From NCBI GenBank assembly GCA_009692555.1, contig SHYY01000050.1:1-34649 (forward strand): a stretch of 34,649 nt of DNA, read 5' to 3'. Positions 23,147-33,899 of the stretch are shown here, one piece after another (within the stretch, counting starts at the first letter, position 1; each line of letters starts with the position of its first letter). Origin of the DNA: Myxococcales bacterium. GTDB lineage: Bacteria > Myxococcota_A > Polyangia > Palsa-1104 > SHYY01. The notes beneath the pieces were generated by a model. That model ran no database searches. It saw nothing but the letters and a program-made list of their open reading frames with translations, and was not told the origin of the DNA. The position numbers and the translations under genes are program-made.

Positions 23147-24606
23147 TGACCCCGCCGGCGGTCCGGGAGACGCGGTCCCAGAGACTGCGTGCGCGACGGA
23201 TCCGTGTCGAGGACCTGAAGCTCGGCGACGTGGCGGCCACCGGGCTTCACGCGAGCTTCGGGATTCTCAACGCGAGCGTCGAGGATCTATCGCTCCACGG
23301 CATGGCGCTGGTGATCCCCGGGGGCACCGCGCGGGCCCAGATGGTGATGGGCGGCGATCGGCTGGAGAAGCTGACCGTCCAGTGCACCGGGGGCGTGCTG
23401 TTCGAAGGCAGCGCGATCGTGCGCCGTGTGACCGAGCGGGGCCCGAACCTGATCGTCGGGGTGGAGCTCGACTCGGAGGGGATCGACCTCGGTGAGCTGT
23501 ACCGGCGCGGCACACGCCAGGGCTTCGCCGAGCGGTGGCAAGGGGCCCAGCAGGTGGCGCGGTATCCCGCCATCGCGCCCCCGTTCAAGGCGTGGGTGGC
23601 CGATCTGCGGTCGTATCTCGAGGGAACACGCGACTTCCTGGCCGGTGAGGAGCGCGCGATCGAGACCGAGGACCTGCAGAAGAAGCGGCAGACGCTGCAG
23701 CAATACCTCGACGAGGTGGCCCCCCACCTGGTGGCGCGGATGAACACCGCGGGGGCCGAGCTGGCGACGCACGTCCAGGGGCTGCGCGAGGAGCAGCACG
23801 CCGCCTACCGCGCGTTCTGCCGCGGCCACCTCGCGCCGCTGTTCGCGCACTCGCCGTTCATGCGGCGGGCCTACGACAAGCCGCTCGGCTACGCGGGCGA
23901 CTACGAGATGATGAACATGCTCTACCGCGAGCACGCGGAGGGCGAGACGCTGTTCGGCAGGGCCCTGAACGTGTGGGCGACCCAGGAGGGTGCCGCGCGC
24001 GCCAACATCAATCGCATCGACTACCTCGGCGAGAAGATCCGCTCCTGCATCGCCCACTCCGACCGCGCGCGGGTCGGTGTGGCGAGCATCGGATGCGGGC
24101 CGGCCCGGGAGATCGCGACGCTGCTCGAGCGCTCGCCGGAGCTCGGGCCGCGCCTCGACGTGGCGCTGATCGACCAGGAGGAGCGCTCGATCGAGTACTG
24201 CGAGCGAACGCTCGCGCCGCTCGCCCGCCGGACCGGGGCGCGGGTGAAGTTCATCCGGGAATCGATCCGCCGCCTGCTGACCGCGCAGCGACTGTCACGC
24301 ACCCTCGGCGAGCGCGAGCTGATCTACAGCGCCGGGCTGTTCGACTATCTCAACGACCGCAGCTTCGGCGCGCTGCTCCGGGCGCTCTACGACGCGCTCG
24401 TGCCGCGCGGGCTGCTGGCGATCGGCAACGTCGCCCTCCACAACCCCTCGCGCTACGCGATGGAGTACTTCAGCGACTGGTTCCTGATCCACCGCGCGCC
24501 CGATGCTCTGCGCGCACTCGGTGGATCGCTCAACCCCGCGCCCTCATCGGTGGTGGTCGACGCCGAGGCGCTCGGGATCAACTACTTCGTCCTCATCCGG
24601 CGATGA
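23146..24606 (+). CDS. PilZ domain fused to a PhcB-like SAM methyltransferase
   Basis: The 486-residue protein has an N-terminal PilZ-like beta barrel (about 15-120: RRIRVEDLKLGD, then ASVEDLSLHGMAL, then LIVGVELD), a helical linker (about 145-270), and a C-terminal class I methyltransferase (about 280-486) with the SAM motif SIGCGPAREIATLLE near 312-326. The stretch YDKPLGYAGDYEMMNMLY is typical of proteins annotated as 3-hydroxypalmitate methyl ester biosynthesis (PhcB-type). PhcB of Ralstonia makes the quorum signal 3-OH PAME. The PilZ domain suggests control by c-di-GMP, but the RxxxR lead is only loosely met (RLRARRIR), so binding is uncertain. It overlaps the preceding gene by 1 nt and is followed by the two kinases in phc-like order. 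A protein or lipid methyltransferase with another substrate is possible. Confidence 0.75.
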   Translation: MTPPAVRETRSQRLRARRIRVEDLKLGDVAATGLHASFGILNASVEDLSLHGMALVIPGGTARAQMVMGGDRLEKLTVQCTGGVLFEGSAIVRRVTERGPNLIVGVELDSEGIDLGELYRRGTRQGFAERWQGAQQVARYPAIAPPFKAWVADLRSYLEGTRDFLAGEERAIETEDLQKKRQTLQQYLDEVAPHLVARMNTAGAELATHVQGLREEQHAAYRAFCRGHLAPLFAHSPFMRRAYDKPLGYAGDYEMMNMLYREHAEGETLFGRALNVWATQEGAARANINRIDYLGEKIRSCIAHSDRARVGVASIGCGPAREIATLLERSPELGPRLDVALIDQEERSIEYCERTLAPLARRTGARVKFIRESIRRLLTAQRLSRTLGERELIYSAGLFDYLNDRSFGALLRALYDALVPRGLLAIGNVALHNPSRYAMEYFSDWFLIHRAPDALRALGGSLNPAPSSVVVDAEALGINYFVLIRR

Positions 24607-24607
24607 G

Positions 24608-27133
24608 ATGACCGCGCCTTTCCTGGGCGACGGGACGACGCGGGGGGCGTTCGAGGCGGAGGTGGCGGAGCGGAACGTCTCCGCGGCCCGTCTGGCCTGC
24701 ATCCTCGTCGCTGTGCTGATGCCGGCCGGCGTGGCGCTCGACTGGCTGACCCACCCCGAGGTGGTGGGCGAGTTCCTCATCCTGCGACTCGGCTGCTCGG
24801 CGATCTCCCTGCTGCTGCTCTTTCTCACCTACGCGGGCTGGGCGCGCGCGCACGCGTTCCTCGTCGGTGCGGCGCCGGCGTTCGTGTGCGCGGCGATCCT
24901 CGAGGTGATGGTCGAGCGCCTGGAGGGGCACGCCTCGCCCTACTACGCCGGCCTCAACCTGTGCATCCTCGGGATGGGCCTGGTGTTCACCTGGCGCGGC
25001 CGCGAGACGATGATCATCTGCGGGATGATCGTCGGGCTGTGGCTGGTGCCGAGCCTGCTCACCCATCGCCCGGTCAGCATCGGGCCGTTCTTCAACAACC
25101 TCTACTTCCTGTCGCTGACGTCGGTGATCGCGGTGTGGTCGAACGCCCGCCGCTACAGCCTGGCGCACCGCCAGTACGACGCGCAGGGGAAGCTGACCCG
25201 CATGACCGGCGAGCTCGGCGCGGCGCTCGACCGGCTGAAGGAGCTCGACCGGGTGAAGAACGAGTTCTTCGCCAACATCTCCCACGAGCTGCGCACGCCG
25301 CTGACGCTGATCCTCGCCCCGGTCGACGAGCTGATCGGGAGCGCGGAGAACCCCCAAAACCGCGGCCGACTCGAGGTGGTGAGGCGCAACGCCGAGCGGC
25401 TGCTCCGCCTGATCGATGATCTCCTGGATCTCGCGCGACTCGAGGTGGGCGGCCTCCGGCTCAACGTCGGCGTGGTCGACCTGCACGCGCTCACCGAGCA
25501 GGTGGTGGAGGCCTTCCGGCCCGCGGCGGAGGTGAAGTCGGTTGGTCTCACCCTCTCCGGCGAAGGCCCCGCGGCCCCGGTGTTCGGCGATCCGCACCGC
25601 CTGGAGATGGTGATCACCAACCTGATCGGCAACGCGCTCAAGTTCACCCCGGCCGGCGGCGCGATCCGGGTGCGGGTCGAACGGCACGGCGAGGGAGTGG
25701 GCCTGGTCGTCGAGGACACCGGCCCCGGGATCGCCGTGGAAGAGCTCCCACGGATCTTCGAGCGCTTCTACCAGGTCGAGGGATCGGCGCGCCGGCGCCA
25801 CGGCGGCGCGGGGATCGGGCTCGCGCTCGCCAAGGAGCTGATCGATCTCCACGGAGGCCGGATCACCGTCGAGAGCGAGCTCGGCAAGGGCACCGCCTTT
25901 CGGCTCTGGCTGCCCCCCGGTCGGGCGCACTTCCGGCCCGAGGCGGTGGAGCGGCGGCAGGCGGCGACCGATCGCCACGAGGGGCGCCGCGCGGGCGATC
26001 GCGCGATCTTCGACGCCGGCCCCTCACCGACGGTGAGCAGGCCCGAGATCCAGCTCTTCGACGAGCTGCGGGACAACGCGGGCGGCGGCCATCGACCGCG
26101 CATCGTGGTGGCGGAGGACCAGGAGGAGCTGTGCGCCTTCATCCGCCAGATCCTCGAGCGAAGCTTCGACGTCGTCACCGCGGCCGACGGCCTGGCGGCG
26201 CTCGAGGCGGTGCGGCGCGAGCGGCCCGATCTCGTCCTCTCCGACGTGATGATGCCGGGGATGACCGGCACCGAGCTGTGCCGGACGATCAAGGAGGACC
26301 CGTCGCTGCGCGCGATCCCGGTGATCCTCCTGACCGCGCGAGTGGGGTCGGACGCCGCGCTCGAGGGCTACGTGCACGGCGCCGACGACTACGTGACCAA
26401 GCCGTTCCACACCCGGGTCCTGGTGGCGCGCGTGCAGGCCCAGCTAAGGCTCCGCGCCCTCGGGCTCCAGGTGGTGGCGCAGTCGCGGATGGCGGCGATC
26501 GGCACCCTCGCCGCCGGCGTGGCGCACGAGGTGCGGAACCCGGTGAACGCGATCGTCAACGCGGCCGACGTGCTCCTCCGCGAGCCGTCCGAGGGGATGA
26601 CGCGCAAGCTGCTCCTGGTGATCGCCGACGCCGGATGGCGGATCGACGCGATCACCTCCGCGCTCGACGAGCAGGTCCGGCCGGCCGAAGCGGGCCAGGT
26701 GGCGCCGTGCGACGTGCGAGCGGGAATCGACGCGACGCTGCGGCTGCTCGAGTACCGCACCGGCGATGTCGCGGTGCAGCGCTCCTACGAGACCGAGCGG
26801 CGCGTGCTCGCTCCGGCGGGGGAGCTGAACCAGGTGTTCCTGAACCTCCTCGACAACGCGCTGCGCGCCGCGGCGAAGCGGATCGAGATCCGGGTCACCG
26901 AGGCGGAGGGCAAGGTGGTCGTCCGGATCGCCGACGACGGCTCGGGGGTGTCACCGGAGGTGGCGCCGCGGATCTTCGATCCGTTCTTCACCACCAGGCA
27001 GCCGGGCGAGGGCACCGGTCTCGGGCTTTACCTTTCACGACGGATGGTGGTGCAGTACGGGGGCGACCTGCGGCTCGATCGGATCGGGGCCGGGGGAGCC
27101 GAGTTCGCGGTGGAGTTGCCAGCGGAGGTGTGA
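24608..27133 (+). CDS. six-helix membrane sensor kinase with receiver and second kinase module (PhcS/LqsS-like input)
   Basis: The 841-residue protein has six membrane helices (about 27-44, 55-75, 83-101, 112-129, 132-150, 160-178) with the motif SPYYAGLNL before helix 4, as in sensors of the PhcS/LqsS/CqsS type that detect small lipid-like signals. A coiled linker leads to a first kinase core (His226 in NISHELRTP, ATPase with NLIGNALKF and GGAGIGLAL), a receiver (Asp546 in LSDVMMPGMTG, TKPF) and a second kinase core (His640 in AHEVRNP, ATPase with NLLDNALRA and GTGLGLYLS). Two complete kinase modules around one receiver is unusual. ATG 24608 is 2 nt after the upstream stop. It probably senses the product of the adjacent methyltransferase; that is inference from context. 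Confidence 0.85.
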   Translation: MTAPFLGDGTTRGAFEAEVAERNVSAARLACILVAVLMPAGVALDWLTHPEVVGEFLILRLGCSAISLLLLFLTYAGWARAHAFLVGAAPAFVCAAILEVMVERLEGHASPYYAGLNLCILGMGLVFTWRGRETMIICGMIVGLWLVPSLLTHRPVSIGPFFNNLYFLSLTSVIAVWSNARRYSLAHRQYDAQGKLTRMTGELGAALDRLKELDRVKNEFFANISHELRTPLTLILAPVDELIGSAENPQNRGRLEVVRRNAERLLRLIDDLLDLARLEVGGLRLNVGVVDLHALTEQVVEAFRPAAEVKSVGLTLSGEGPAAPVFGDPHRLEMVITNLIGNALKFTPAGGAIRVRVERHGEGVGLVVEDTGPGIAVEELPRIFERFYQVEGSARRRHGGAGIGLALAKELIDLHGGRITVESELGKGTAFRLWLPPGRAHFRPEAVERRQAATDRHEGRRAGDRAIFDAGPSPTVSRPEIQLFDELRDNAGGGHRPRIVVAEDQEELCAFIRQILERSFDVVTAADGLAALEAVRRERPDLVLSDVMMPGMTGTELCRTIKEDPSLRAIPVILLTARVGSDAALEGYVHGADDYVTKPFHTRVLVARVQAQLRLRALGLQVVAQSRMAAIGTLAAGVAHEVRNPVNAIVNAADVLLREPSEGMTRKLLLVIADAGWRIDAITSALDEQVRPAEAGQVAPCDVRAGIDATLRLLEYRTGDVAVQRSYETERRVLAPAGELNQVFLNLLDNALRAAAKRIEIRVTEAEGKVVVRIADDGSGVSPEVAPRIFDPFFTTRQPGEGTGLGLYLSRRMVVQYGGDLRLDRIGAGGAEFAVELPAEV

Positions 27134-27135
27134 TC

Positions 27136-28277
27136 GTGGCGAGCGCGCTGTACGTCGACGACGACGAGGCCAATCTGACGGTGTTCGAGGCGGCGGTCGG
27201 GCGCGACCTGCCGGTACTGACCGCGCGCGGCGGCCTGGAGGCGCTGGCGCTGATGCGGCAAAAGGAGGTGGGCGTGCTGCTCACCGACCAGCGCATGCCC
27301 GGGATGAGCGGGGTCGATCTCGCGGATGCGGTGCGGCTGGAGTTCCCGGACACGATCCGCCTGCTCGTCACCGCCTTCTCGGACCTGAACGCTGCGATCG
27401 ACGCGATCAACCGCGGACAGGTGCGGCGCTACCTGCGCAAACCGTGGGGCGGGGGCGAGATGATGGCGACGGTGCGCGAGGCGCTCGACCTCTACCACCT
27501 GACGATGCGCCTCCGCGAGAGCGAGCGACGCCTGGTCCAGACCGAGCGCGTCTACGCCCTCGGGGTGATCGCGGCCTCGCTCGGCCACGAGCTGCGCAAC
27601 CCGCTGGGGTTTGTCACCGGCAACCTCCAGGCGCTGCGCGCGGCGACGCGCGATCTCGCGGCGCAGATCGCCGCCGGGCGGATCGATCCCGAGGATCTGC
27701 GCGCACAGCTCGACGAGATGGACGAGCAGATCACCGACGCGCTCGTCGGCGCGGAGCGGATCAAAGGGGTGGCGCAGAGCGTCGAGATCACGGTGCGCCA
27801 GACCGAGGCGCCGGAGGCGATCGACCTCGGTGACGCGCTGCGGATGAGCCTGCGCAGCGTGCAGGGCGACCTCCGCCGCCGCTGCGACCTGGTCCTCGAC
27901 ACCCGCCCGGTGCCGCCGGTGTTCGCGCCGCGGCACAAGATCGGCCAGGTGGTGCTCAACCTGCTCGTCAACGCGATCGAGGCGCTGCCGGAGCGTCCGC
28001 GCGACCAGAACCTGATCCGGATCCGCCTCGACAGCGACGGGGAGACGGTGCGCCTGGAGATCGAGGACAACGGGCCCGGCATCGCGCCCGTGGTGATGGA
28101 CCGCCTGTTCGATCCATTCTTCACCACCAAGCCGAGCGGCGGCACCGGCCTCGGGCTGGCGATCTCGAAGCGGATCGTGGAGGAGCTGGGCGGGCGGATC
28201 GTCCCGCTCGCGGTGGACGGCGGCGGCGCCCGGTTCTGCGTCACGCTGCCCGCGCTCGGGAAGGAGCCGCTGGTTCG

Positions 28278-28281
<4 letters not shown>
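27136..28281 (+). CDS. receiver-histidine kinase (PhcR-like)
   Basis: The 381-residue cytoplasmic protein has a receiver first (about 3-120: LYVDDDEANL, Asp51 in LLTDQRMPGMSG, LVTAF and YLRKPW) and a histidine kinase second (His151 in GHELRNPLGF; ATPase with NLLVNAIEAL, DNGPGI and GGTGLGLAIS near 270-375). A receiver whose output is a kinase is the architecture of Ralstonia PhcR. GTG 27136 is chosen because AGCGGAGG lies 7 nt upstream; GTG 27130 overlaps the previous stop but has no spacing for that site. It is the last gene of the four-gene operon, and its stop shares CTAG with the convergent glycosyltransferase stop. Confidence 0.88.
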
Positions 28282-29738
<1,457 letters not shown>

Positions 29739-29791
29739 TTTAGGGCGATCTCCAGCACGCCGGCCGGACGCTGGTGTTGTAACGCCCCCGG

Positions 29792-29858
29792 CAATAGGCA
29801 ATTGTCACCGACCTGTAATTTCGTGTAATTGTTTGTCGGTGTGACGGGGACAATAGGC
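29792..29858. promoter_or_regulatory. cluster of short repeats, probable operator region
   Basis: In the 241-nt divergent gap, CAATAGGC occurs at 29792-29799 and 29851-29858. TGTAATT occurs at 29814-29820 and 29824-29830 (exactly one helical turn apart). GTCACCGAC (29804-29812) faces GTCGGTGTGAC (29835-29845) as an imperfect inverted repeat. The nested symmetry in unusually AT-rich sequence suggests regulator binding between the glycosyltransferase and coiled-coil genes. Confidence 0.5.
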
Positions 29859-29899
29859 GAGCGATATCGAGCCGATCGCGTGTGATGGGGGGCTCCCCC

Positions 29900-29927
29900 T
29901 TGACAGATTTGACGCGCTGCGTAAATT
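29900..29927 (+). promoter_or_regulatory. sigma-70 promoter of the coiled-coil protein gene
   Basis: TTGACA (29900-29905), 16-nt spacer, TAAATT (29922-29927). Initiation near 29934 gives a leader of about 46 nt that contains an AAGGAG ribosome-binding site, unlike the short-leader genes in this window. The repeat cluster at 29792-29858 lies just upstream, where an activator would bind. Confidence 0.7.
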
Positions 29928-29979
29928 GGGCGTTATAACGCGCCGCGTCAGACGGTGCCCGAGCCAAGGAGAACGGACC

Positions 29980-30291
29980 ATGGAAACTGCCCTGAGCGAA
30001 CGGATCCGCGGCACCTGGAGCCACACCAAGGATCGGCTGAGCGAGATCGACCGCCGCGTCTCGGCGCTCGAGAAGCGCGCCCGCGAGAGCGTCGCGGAGG
30101 CGCCCCGGCGGCTGCGCCTGGCGTGGGATCAGGCCACCGGGACGGTGCGGCAGAAGCTCGACGTCGCGACCAGCGACGATCTCGGCCGGCTCGCGGCGCG
30201 CGTCGACGAGCTGGCGAAGCGGGTAGAGAAGCTGACCCGGGAGCGCGTCGCCAGGGCGTCCGCCAAGGTCGTCCGTCTCACCAGAAAGTAG
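29980..30291 (+). CDS. small coiled-coil, phasin-like protein
   Basis: The 103-residue protein is rich in Arg, Ala, Glu and Leu with heptad-like spacing over almost its whole length (RLSEIDRRVSALEKRARESV near 22-41; LGRLAARVDELAKRVEKLTR near 69-88), and lacks Cys and a signal peptide. This resembles phasin or PhaM-type granule proteins and other cytoplasmic coiled-coil helpers, but no family motif is decisive. The ATG has AAGGAG (29966-29971) at a good distance and a clear promoter, so expression may be strong. It is convergent with the PilZ gene, with 3 nt between the stops. Confidence 0.6.
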   Translation: METALSERIRGTWSHTKDRLSEIDRRVSALEKRARESVAEAPRRLRLAWDQATGTVRQKLDVATSDDLGRLAARVDELAKRVEKLTRERVARASAKVVRLTRK

Positions 30292-30294
30292 AAC

Positions 30295-30786
30295 TCAGCG
30301 ACGGTGGGAGAGGCGGCGCAGGAGCTCGATCACCAGCCGCCGGATGTCGCGGCGCTGGCGCTCCGATTGCGATACGAAGCGCAGCCCGACGTCGTAGCCG
30401 CGGTAGGAGAGCGCGCGCTTCCAGGCCACCACCGCGGTCGCTCGCGGCGGGTCGACTCCCGGCGGCAGGCCGGGCCCGGGGAGGAGCTCCACGTCGAACG
30501 GCTCGTCATCGGGAGGTGGCACCGGCAACGTCACCCGGAGGCCGCCCTCCCCGAGGTCGCGCATGCGGCCCTCGACGGCGATGTGGAGCCGCATCGGCAG
30601 GTCGCCCGGCATGCGGATCGAGGAGCGGCGTTCGTGGTGCGAGGCGGCGCCCCCGACCAGCGCGAGCAGCCGCCGCTCGATCCCCGCGAGCCGGACCGCC
30701 CGCACAGGATCGCCCCCGCTCCCGTCGCTGAGCAGCGCAAGCTCCTCCACCAGCTCCTCGAACGACAGCTCATCGACCGCGCGCAT
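30295..30786 (-). CDS. stand-alone PilZ-domain protein with weakened motif
   Basis: The 163-residue cytoplasmic protein has an N-terminal helical part (1-45) and a PilZ barrel (about 50-150). The RxxxR lead is present as RRSSIR (residues 53-58), but the second motif, normally (D/N)xSxxG, reads DLGEGG (77-82) with Gly in place of Ser. The end (GYDVGLRFVSQSERQRRDIR) is typical of PilZ. It could bind c-di-GMP weakly, or act as an adaptor. ATG 30786 has a GGGAG ribosome-binding site. It is 18 nt after the GNAT stop and closes the minus-strand run from 34322. It may serve the nearby glycosyltransferase, which lacks its own PilZ domain. Confidence 0.75.
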   Translation of the reverse strand: MRAVDELSFEELVEELALLSDGSGGDPVRAVRLAGIERRLLALVGGAASHHERRSSIRMPGDLPMRLHIAVEGRMRDLGEGGLRVTLPVPPPDDEPFDVELLPGPGLPPGVDPPRATAVVAWKRALSYRGYDVGLRFVSQSERQRRDIRRLVIELLRRLSHRR

Positions 30787-30804
30787 CGGGCTCCCGCGAC
30801 GCTC

Positions 30805-31230
30805 CTAGAAATCGATCCGCAGCACCGCCGAGTCGACCTCGACGAAGCTCCGCGCGATGTAGAAGCGGCGCAGGTAGCTCTCGCGCACGCGGCCCTGGAT
30901 CACCTCGATGCGCCGGCACTGCAGATTGCGCGCGTGGGCGACCGCGGCGTCGAGCAGCAGCGTGCCGATCCCGGCGGCGCGGCGCGCTGGCGTCACCACC
31001 AGCTCGTCGATCGAGGCGAGCAGCCCGGCGAGCCGCATCTGCGGCCGCACCGAGAGCGCCGCGTACCCGATCACCTCCAGCCCCTCGGCGGCGACGAACA
31101 CCGCGGCCTCCGGGTGCTTGAGCACATGAGAGACCGTCTCGTCGGTGGAGCGCGACTCGACGGCGTAGCCGAGATCCTTCAGCAGGCGCCGCACGGCGAG
31201 CGCATCGCCGGGCCGGGCGCGCCGGATCAT
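30805..31230 (-). CDS. GNAT-family N-acetyltransferase
   Basis: The 141-residue protein has the GNAT fold: an MIRRARPGDALAVRRLLKDL start, a central AAVFVAAEGLEVIGYAALSV strand pair, the acetyl-CoA-binding stretch VVTPARRAAGIGTLLLDAAV (about 77-96, with the R/Q-x-x-G-x-G/A pattern as RAAGIG), and an Arg/Tyr-rich C-terminal strand (ESYLRRFYIARSFVEVDSA). The substrate is not predictable. ATG 31230 lies 18 nt after the dapF stop; an upstream GTG would add five residues. Probable translation within the dapF transcript. Confidence 0.82.
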   Translation of the reverse strand: MIRRARPGDALAVRRLLKDLGYAVESRSTDETVSHVLKHPEAAVFVAAEGLEVIGYAALSVRPQMRLAGLLASIDELVVTPARRAAGIGTLLLDAAVAHARNLQCRRIEVIQGRVRESYLRRFYIARSFVEVDSAVLRIDF

Positions 31231-31247
31231 GACCGCGGAGGCCACGC

Positions 31248-32174
<927 letters not shown>

Positions 32175-32224
32175 GGCCCGACGATACCGCCGCCGTCGAT
32201 CGGCGGCAAGATCCGGCGGCTACC

Positions 32225-32677
32225 CTACCCTACCGAGAGCACGCGCGTCAGCCGGACCAGATCGAGCGCGCGGCGGAGCGAGTCGAGCGGGCGCGGGATC
32301 GGAAAGTCGACCAGCCCGGCGATCTTGATCTCCCGCCGGAGCAGCGCGCGCACGAACTGCCGGCCCGCCTCGTCGAGGACCCAGGGCAGGCCGTAGCGGA
32401 TCTGGAGCAACGACAGCGACGGGATCTTCTCCGAGTCGGCGGTGATCACCACCTCGGCCTCGGGGCGCAACCCGTCGTAGACGGTGCAGCGGCCGCGATC
32501 GAAGGCGAGCGTCACCGCCACCTCGGCGTCGGGGGCGACCACCCCGAAGTGGGTGCGAATCGCCTCGAAGTCGCGTCGCTTGGCTTCGCTGGCGGCGAGG
32601 TTCTCGCTGAGCAGGCCGGAGAGCATCGCGGCGAGGCCGTTGTCGTCGGCGCCGGGGTCGAGGGTGATCGAGTCCAT
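32225..32677 (-). CDS. SCP2 sterol-carrier-like protein
   Basis: The 150-residue protein has no signal peptide. Its centre, VAVTLAFDRGRCTVYDGLRP followed by EAEVVITADSEKIPSL, has the alternating strand pattern of SCP2/sterol-carrier folds, which hold lipids or acyl chains in a hydrophobic tunnel. The C-terminal part (EIKIAGLVDFPIPRPLDSL) is consistent with the SCP2 end. ATG 32677 is used since the upstream frame is antisense to the alcohol dehydrogenase gene; its 5' gap is 22 nt. It is the second SCP2-type gene within 2 kb, on the other side of the dehydrogenase. Fold assignment is moderate; the ligand is unknown. Confidence 0.5.
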   Translation of the reverse strand: MDSITLDPGADDNGLAAMLSGLLSENLAASEAKRRDFEAIRTHFGVVAPDAEVAVTLAFDRGRCTVYDGLRPEAEVVITADSEKIPSLSLLQIRYGLPWVLDEAGRQFVRALLRREIKIAGLVDFPIPRPLDSLRRALDLVRLTRVLSVG

Positions 32678-32699
32678 GGGGCTCCCGTCCTTGGGGTTC

Positions 32700-33881
32700 C
32701 TAGAACGCCGCGCGGTAGACCGCAAGGACGAGGTCCTGGTCGGCCGCGAACTTGCCGTTGTAGACGATCGCACCGTCGGAGAGCGAGCCGTCGGCGCAGG
32801 CCGCGAGATCGTCCTCCGGCACCCCGGCATCGCGAAGGCGCGTCGGCAGCCCGACCTGGGCGATCAGCTCGGCGACGCGATCGGCGGCCACCGCGGCGGC
32901 AGCCTGAGCGGTCAGCCCGCGCACATCGGCCCCCATCGCGCTGGCGATCGCGGCGAGCTGCGGGGCGAGCTCGTCCGCGTTGAAGCGCATCACGTGCGGG
33001 AGGCAGATCGCGTTGGCGGTGCCGTGGTGGAGGTGGTGGCGGGCACCGATCACGTGCGCCATCGCGTGCACCAGGCCCACGCCCGAACCATTGAAGGCCT
33101 GGCCGGCGAGGTTCGCAGCGAGCAGGAGCTGGCCGCGCGCAACGAGGTCGCTCCCGTCGCTCATCACCACCGGAAGCCAGCGGGTGACGAGCCGGATGGC
33201 GTGCAGGGCCGCGGCGTCGGAGACCGGATTGCGGGCGATCGACTGGCAAGCCTCGATGGCGTGGGTGAGCGCGTCGAGCGCGGTGGCGGCGGTCAGCGCG
33301 CGCGGCATGCCGACGGTGAGCGCAGGGTCGAGGATCGCCGCGTCGGGGATGATCCGATCGTCGGAGAAGTGCATCTTCTGCTGATTCGCGAGGTCGAGGA
33401 CCACCGCGAACATCGAGACCTCGCTGCCCGTGCCGGCGGTGGTCGGGATCGCGAGGTGCGGGGTCTGGCGACGGGTGAGCCGCTGCGAGCCCTGGTGATC
33501 GCGGATCGATCCGCCCTCGGTGAGCACGATCGCCATGCCCTTCGCGGTGTCGATCGAGCTGCCGCCACCGACGGAGCAGAGCCCGTCCGCACCGAGCGCC
33601 CTGGCGTGCGCGGCGCCGCGATCGATCACCTCGGCGGGCGAGTCGGCCACCACCCCGTCAAACACCCCGGCGAGGCGCGCGCCGAGGGCCTTCTCGACGC
33701 GGGCGACCACGTCGGTGCGACCGCGCAGGACCGTGTCGGTGACGATCACCGCGCGCTCGACGCCCAGGCGCTTGAGCTCGATCCCGGCGTCCTTGACCGC
33801 GCCGTTGCCGAAGCTGAGCCGGGTCGGCTGGAACCAGTTGAAGGTGAGATCCGCGGGGTAATCGGTGGCGCCGCTCATCAT
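32700..33881 (-). CDS. iron-containing (group III) alcohol dehydrogenase
   Basis: The 393-residue enzyme has an N-terminal NAD(P)-binding fold with GGGSSIDTAKG (about 105-115) and TTAGTGSEVS (about 147-156). The C-terminal metal-binding helical domain has all four expected ligands with correct spacing: Asp203, His207, His272 and His286. It oxidises alcohols or reduces aldehydes with a nicotinamide cofactor. Lying between two SCP2-type genes, a long-chain or lipid-derived aldehyde or alcohol is a reasonable but unproved substrate. The ATG at 33881 (or 33878) is 18 nt after the upstream gene's stop. Confidence 0.92.
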   Translation of the reverse strand: MMSGATDYPADLTFNWFQPTRLSFGNGAVKDAGIELKRLGVERAVIVTDTVLRGRTDVVARVEKALGARLAGVFDGVVADSPAEVIDRGAAHARALGADGLCSVGGGSSIDTAKGMAIVLTEGGSIRDHQGSQRLTRRQTPHLAIPTTAGTGSEVSMFAVVLDLANQQKMHFSDDRIIPDAAILDPALTVGMPRALTAATALDALTHAIEACQSIARNPVSDAAALHAIRLVTRWLPVVMSDGSDLVARGQLLLAANLAGQAFNGSGVGLVHAMAHVIGARHHLHHGTANAICLPHVMRFNADELAPQLAAIASAMGADVRGLTAQAAAAVAADRVAELIAQVGLPTRLRDAGVPEDDLAACADGSLSDGAIVYNGKFAADQDLVLAVYRAAF

Positions 33882-33899
33882 GGTTGCCCGGTGGCCCGG

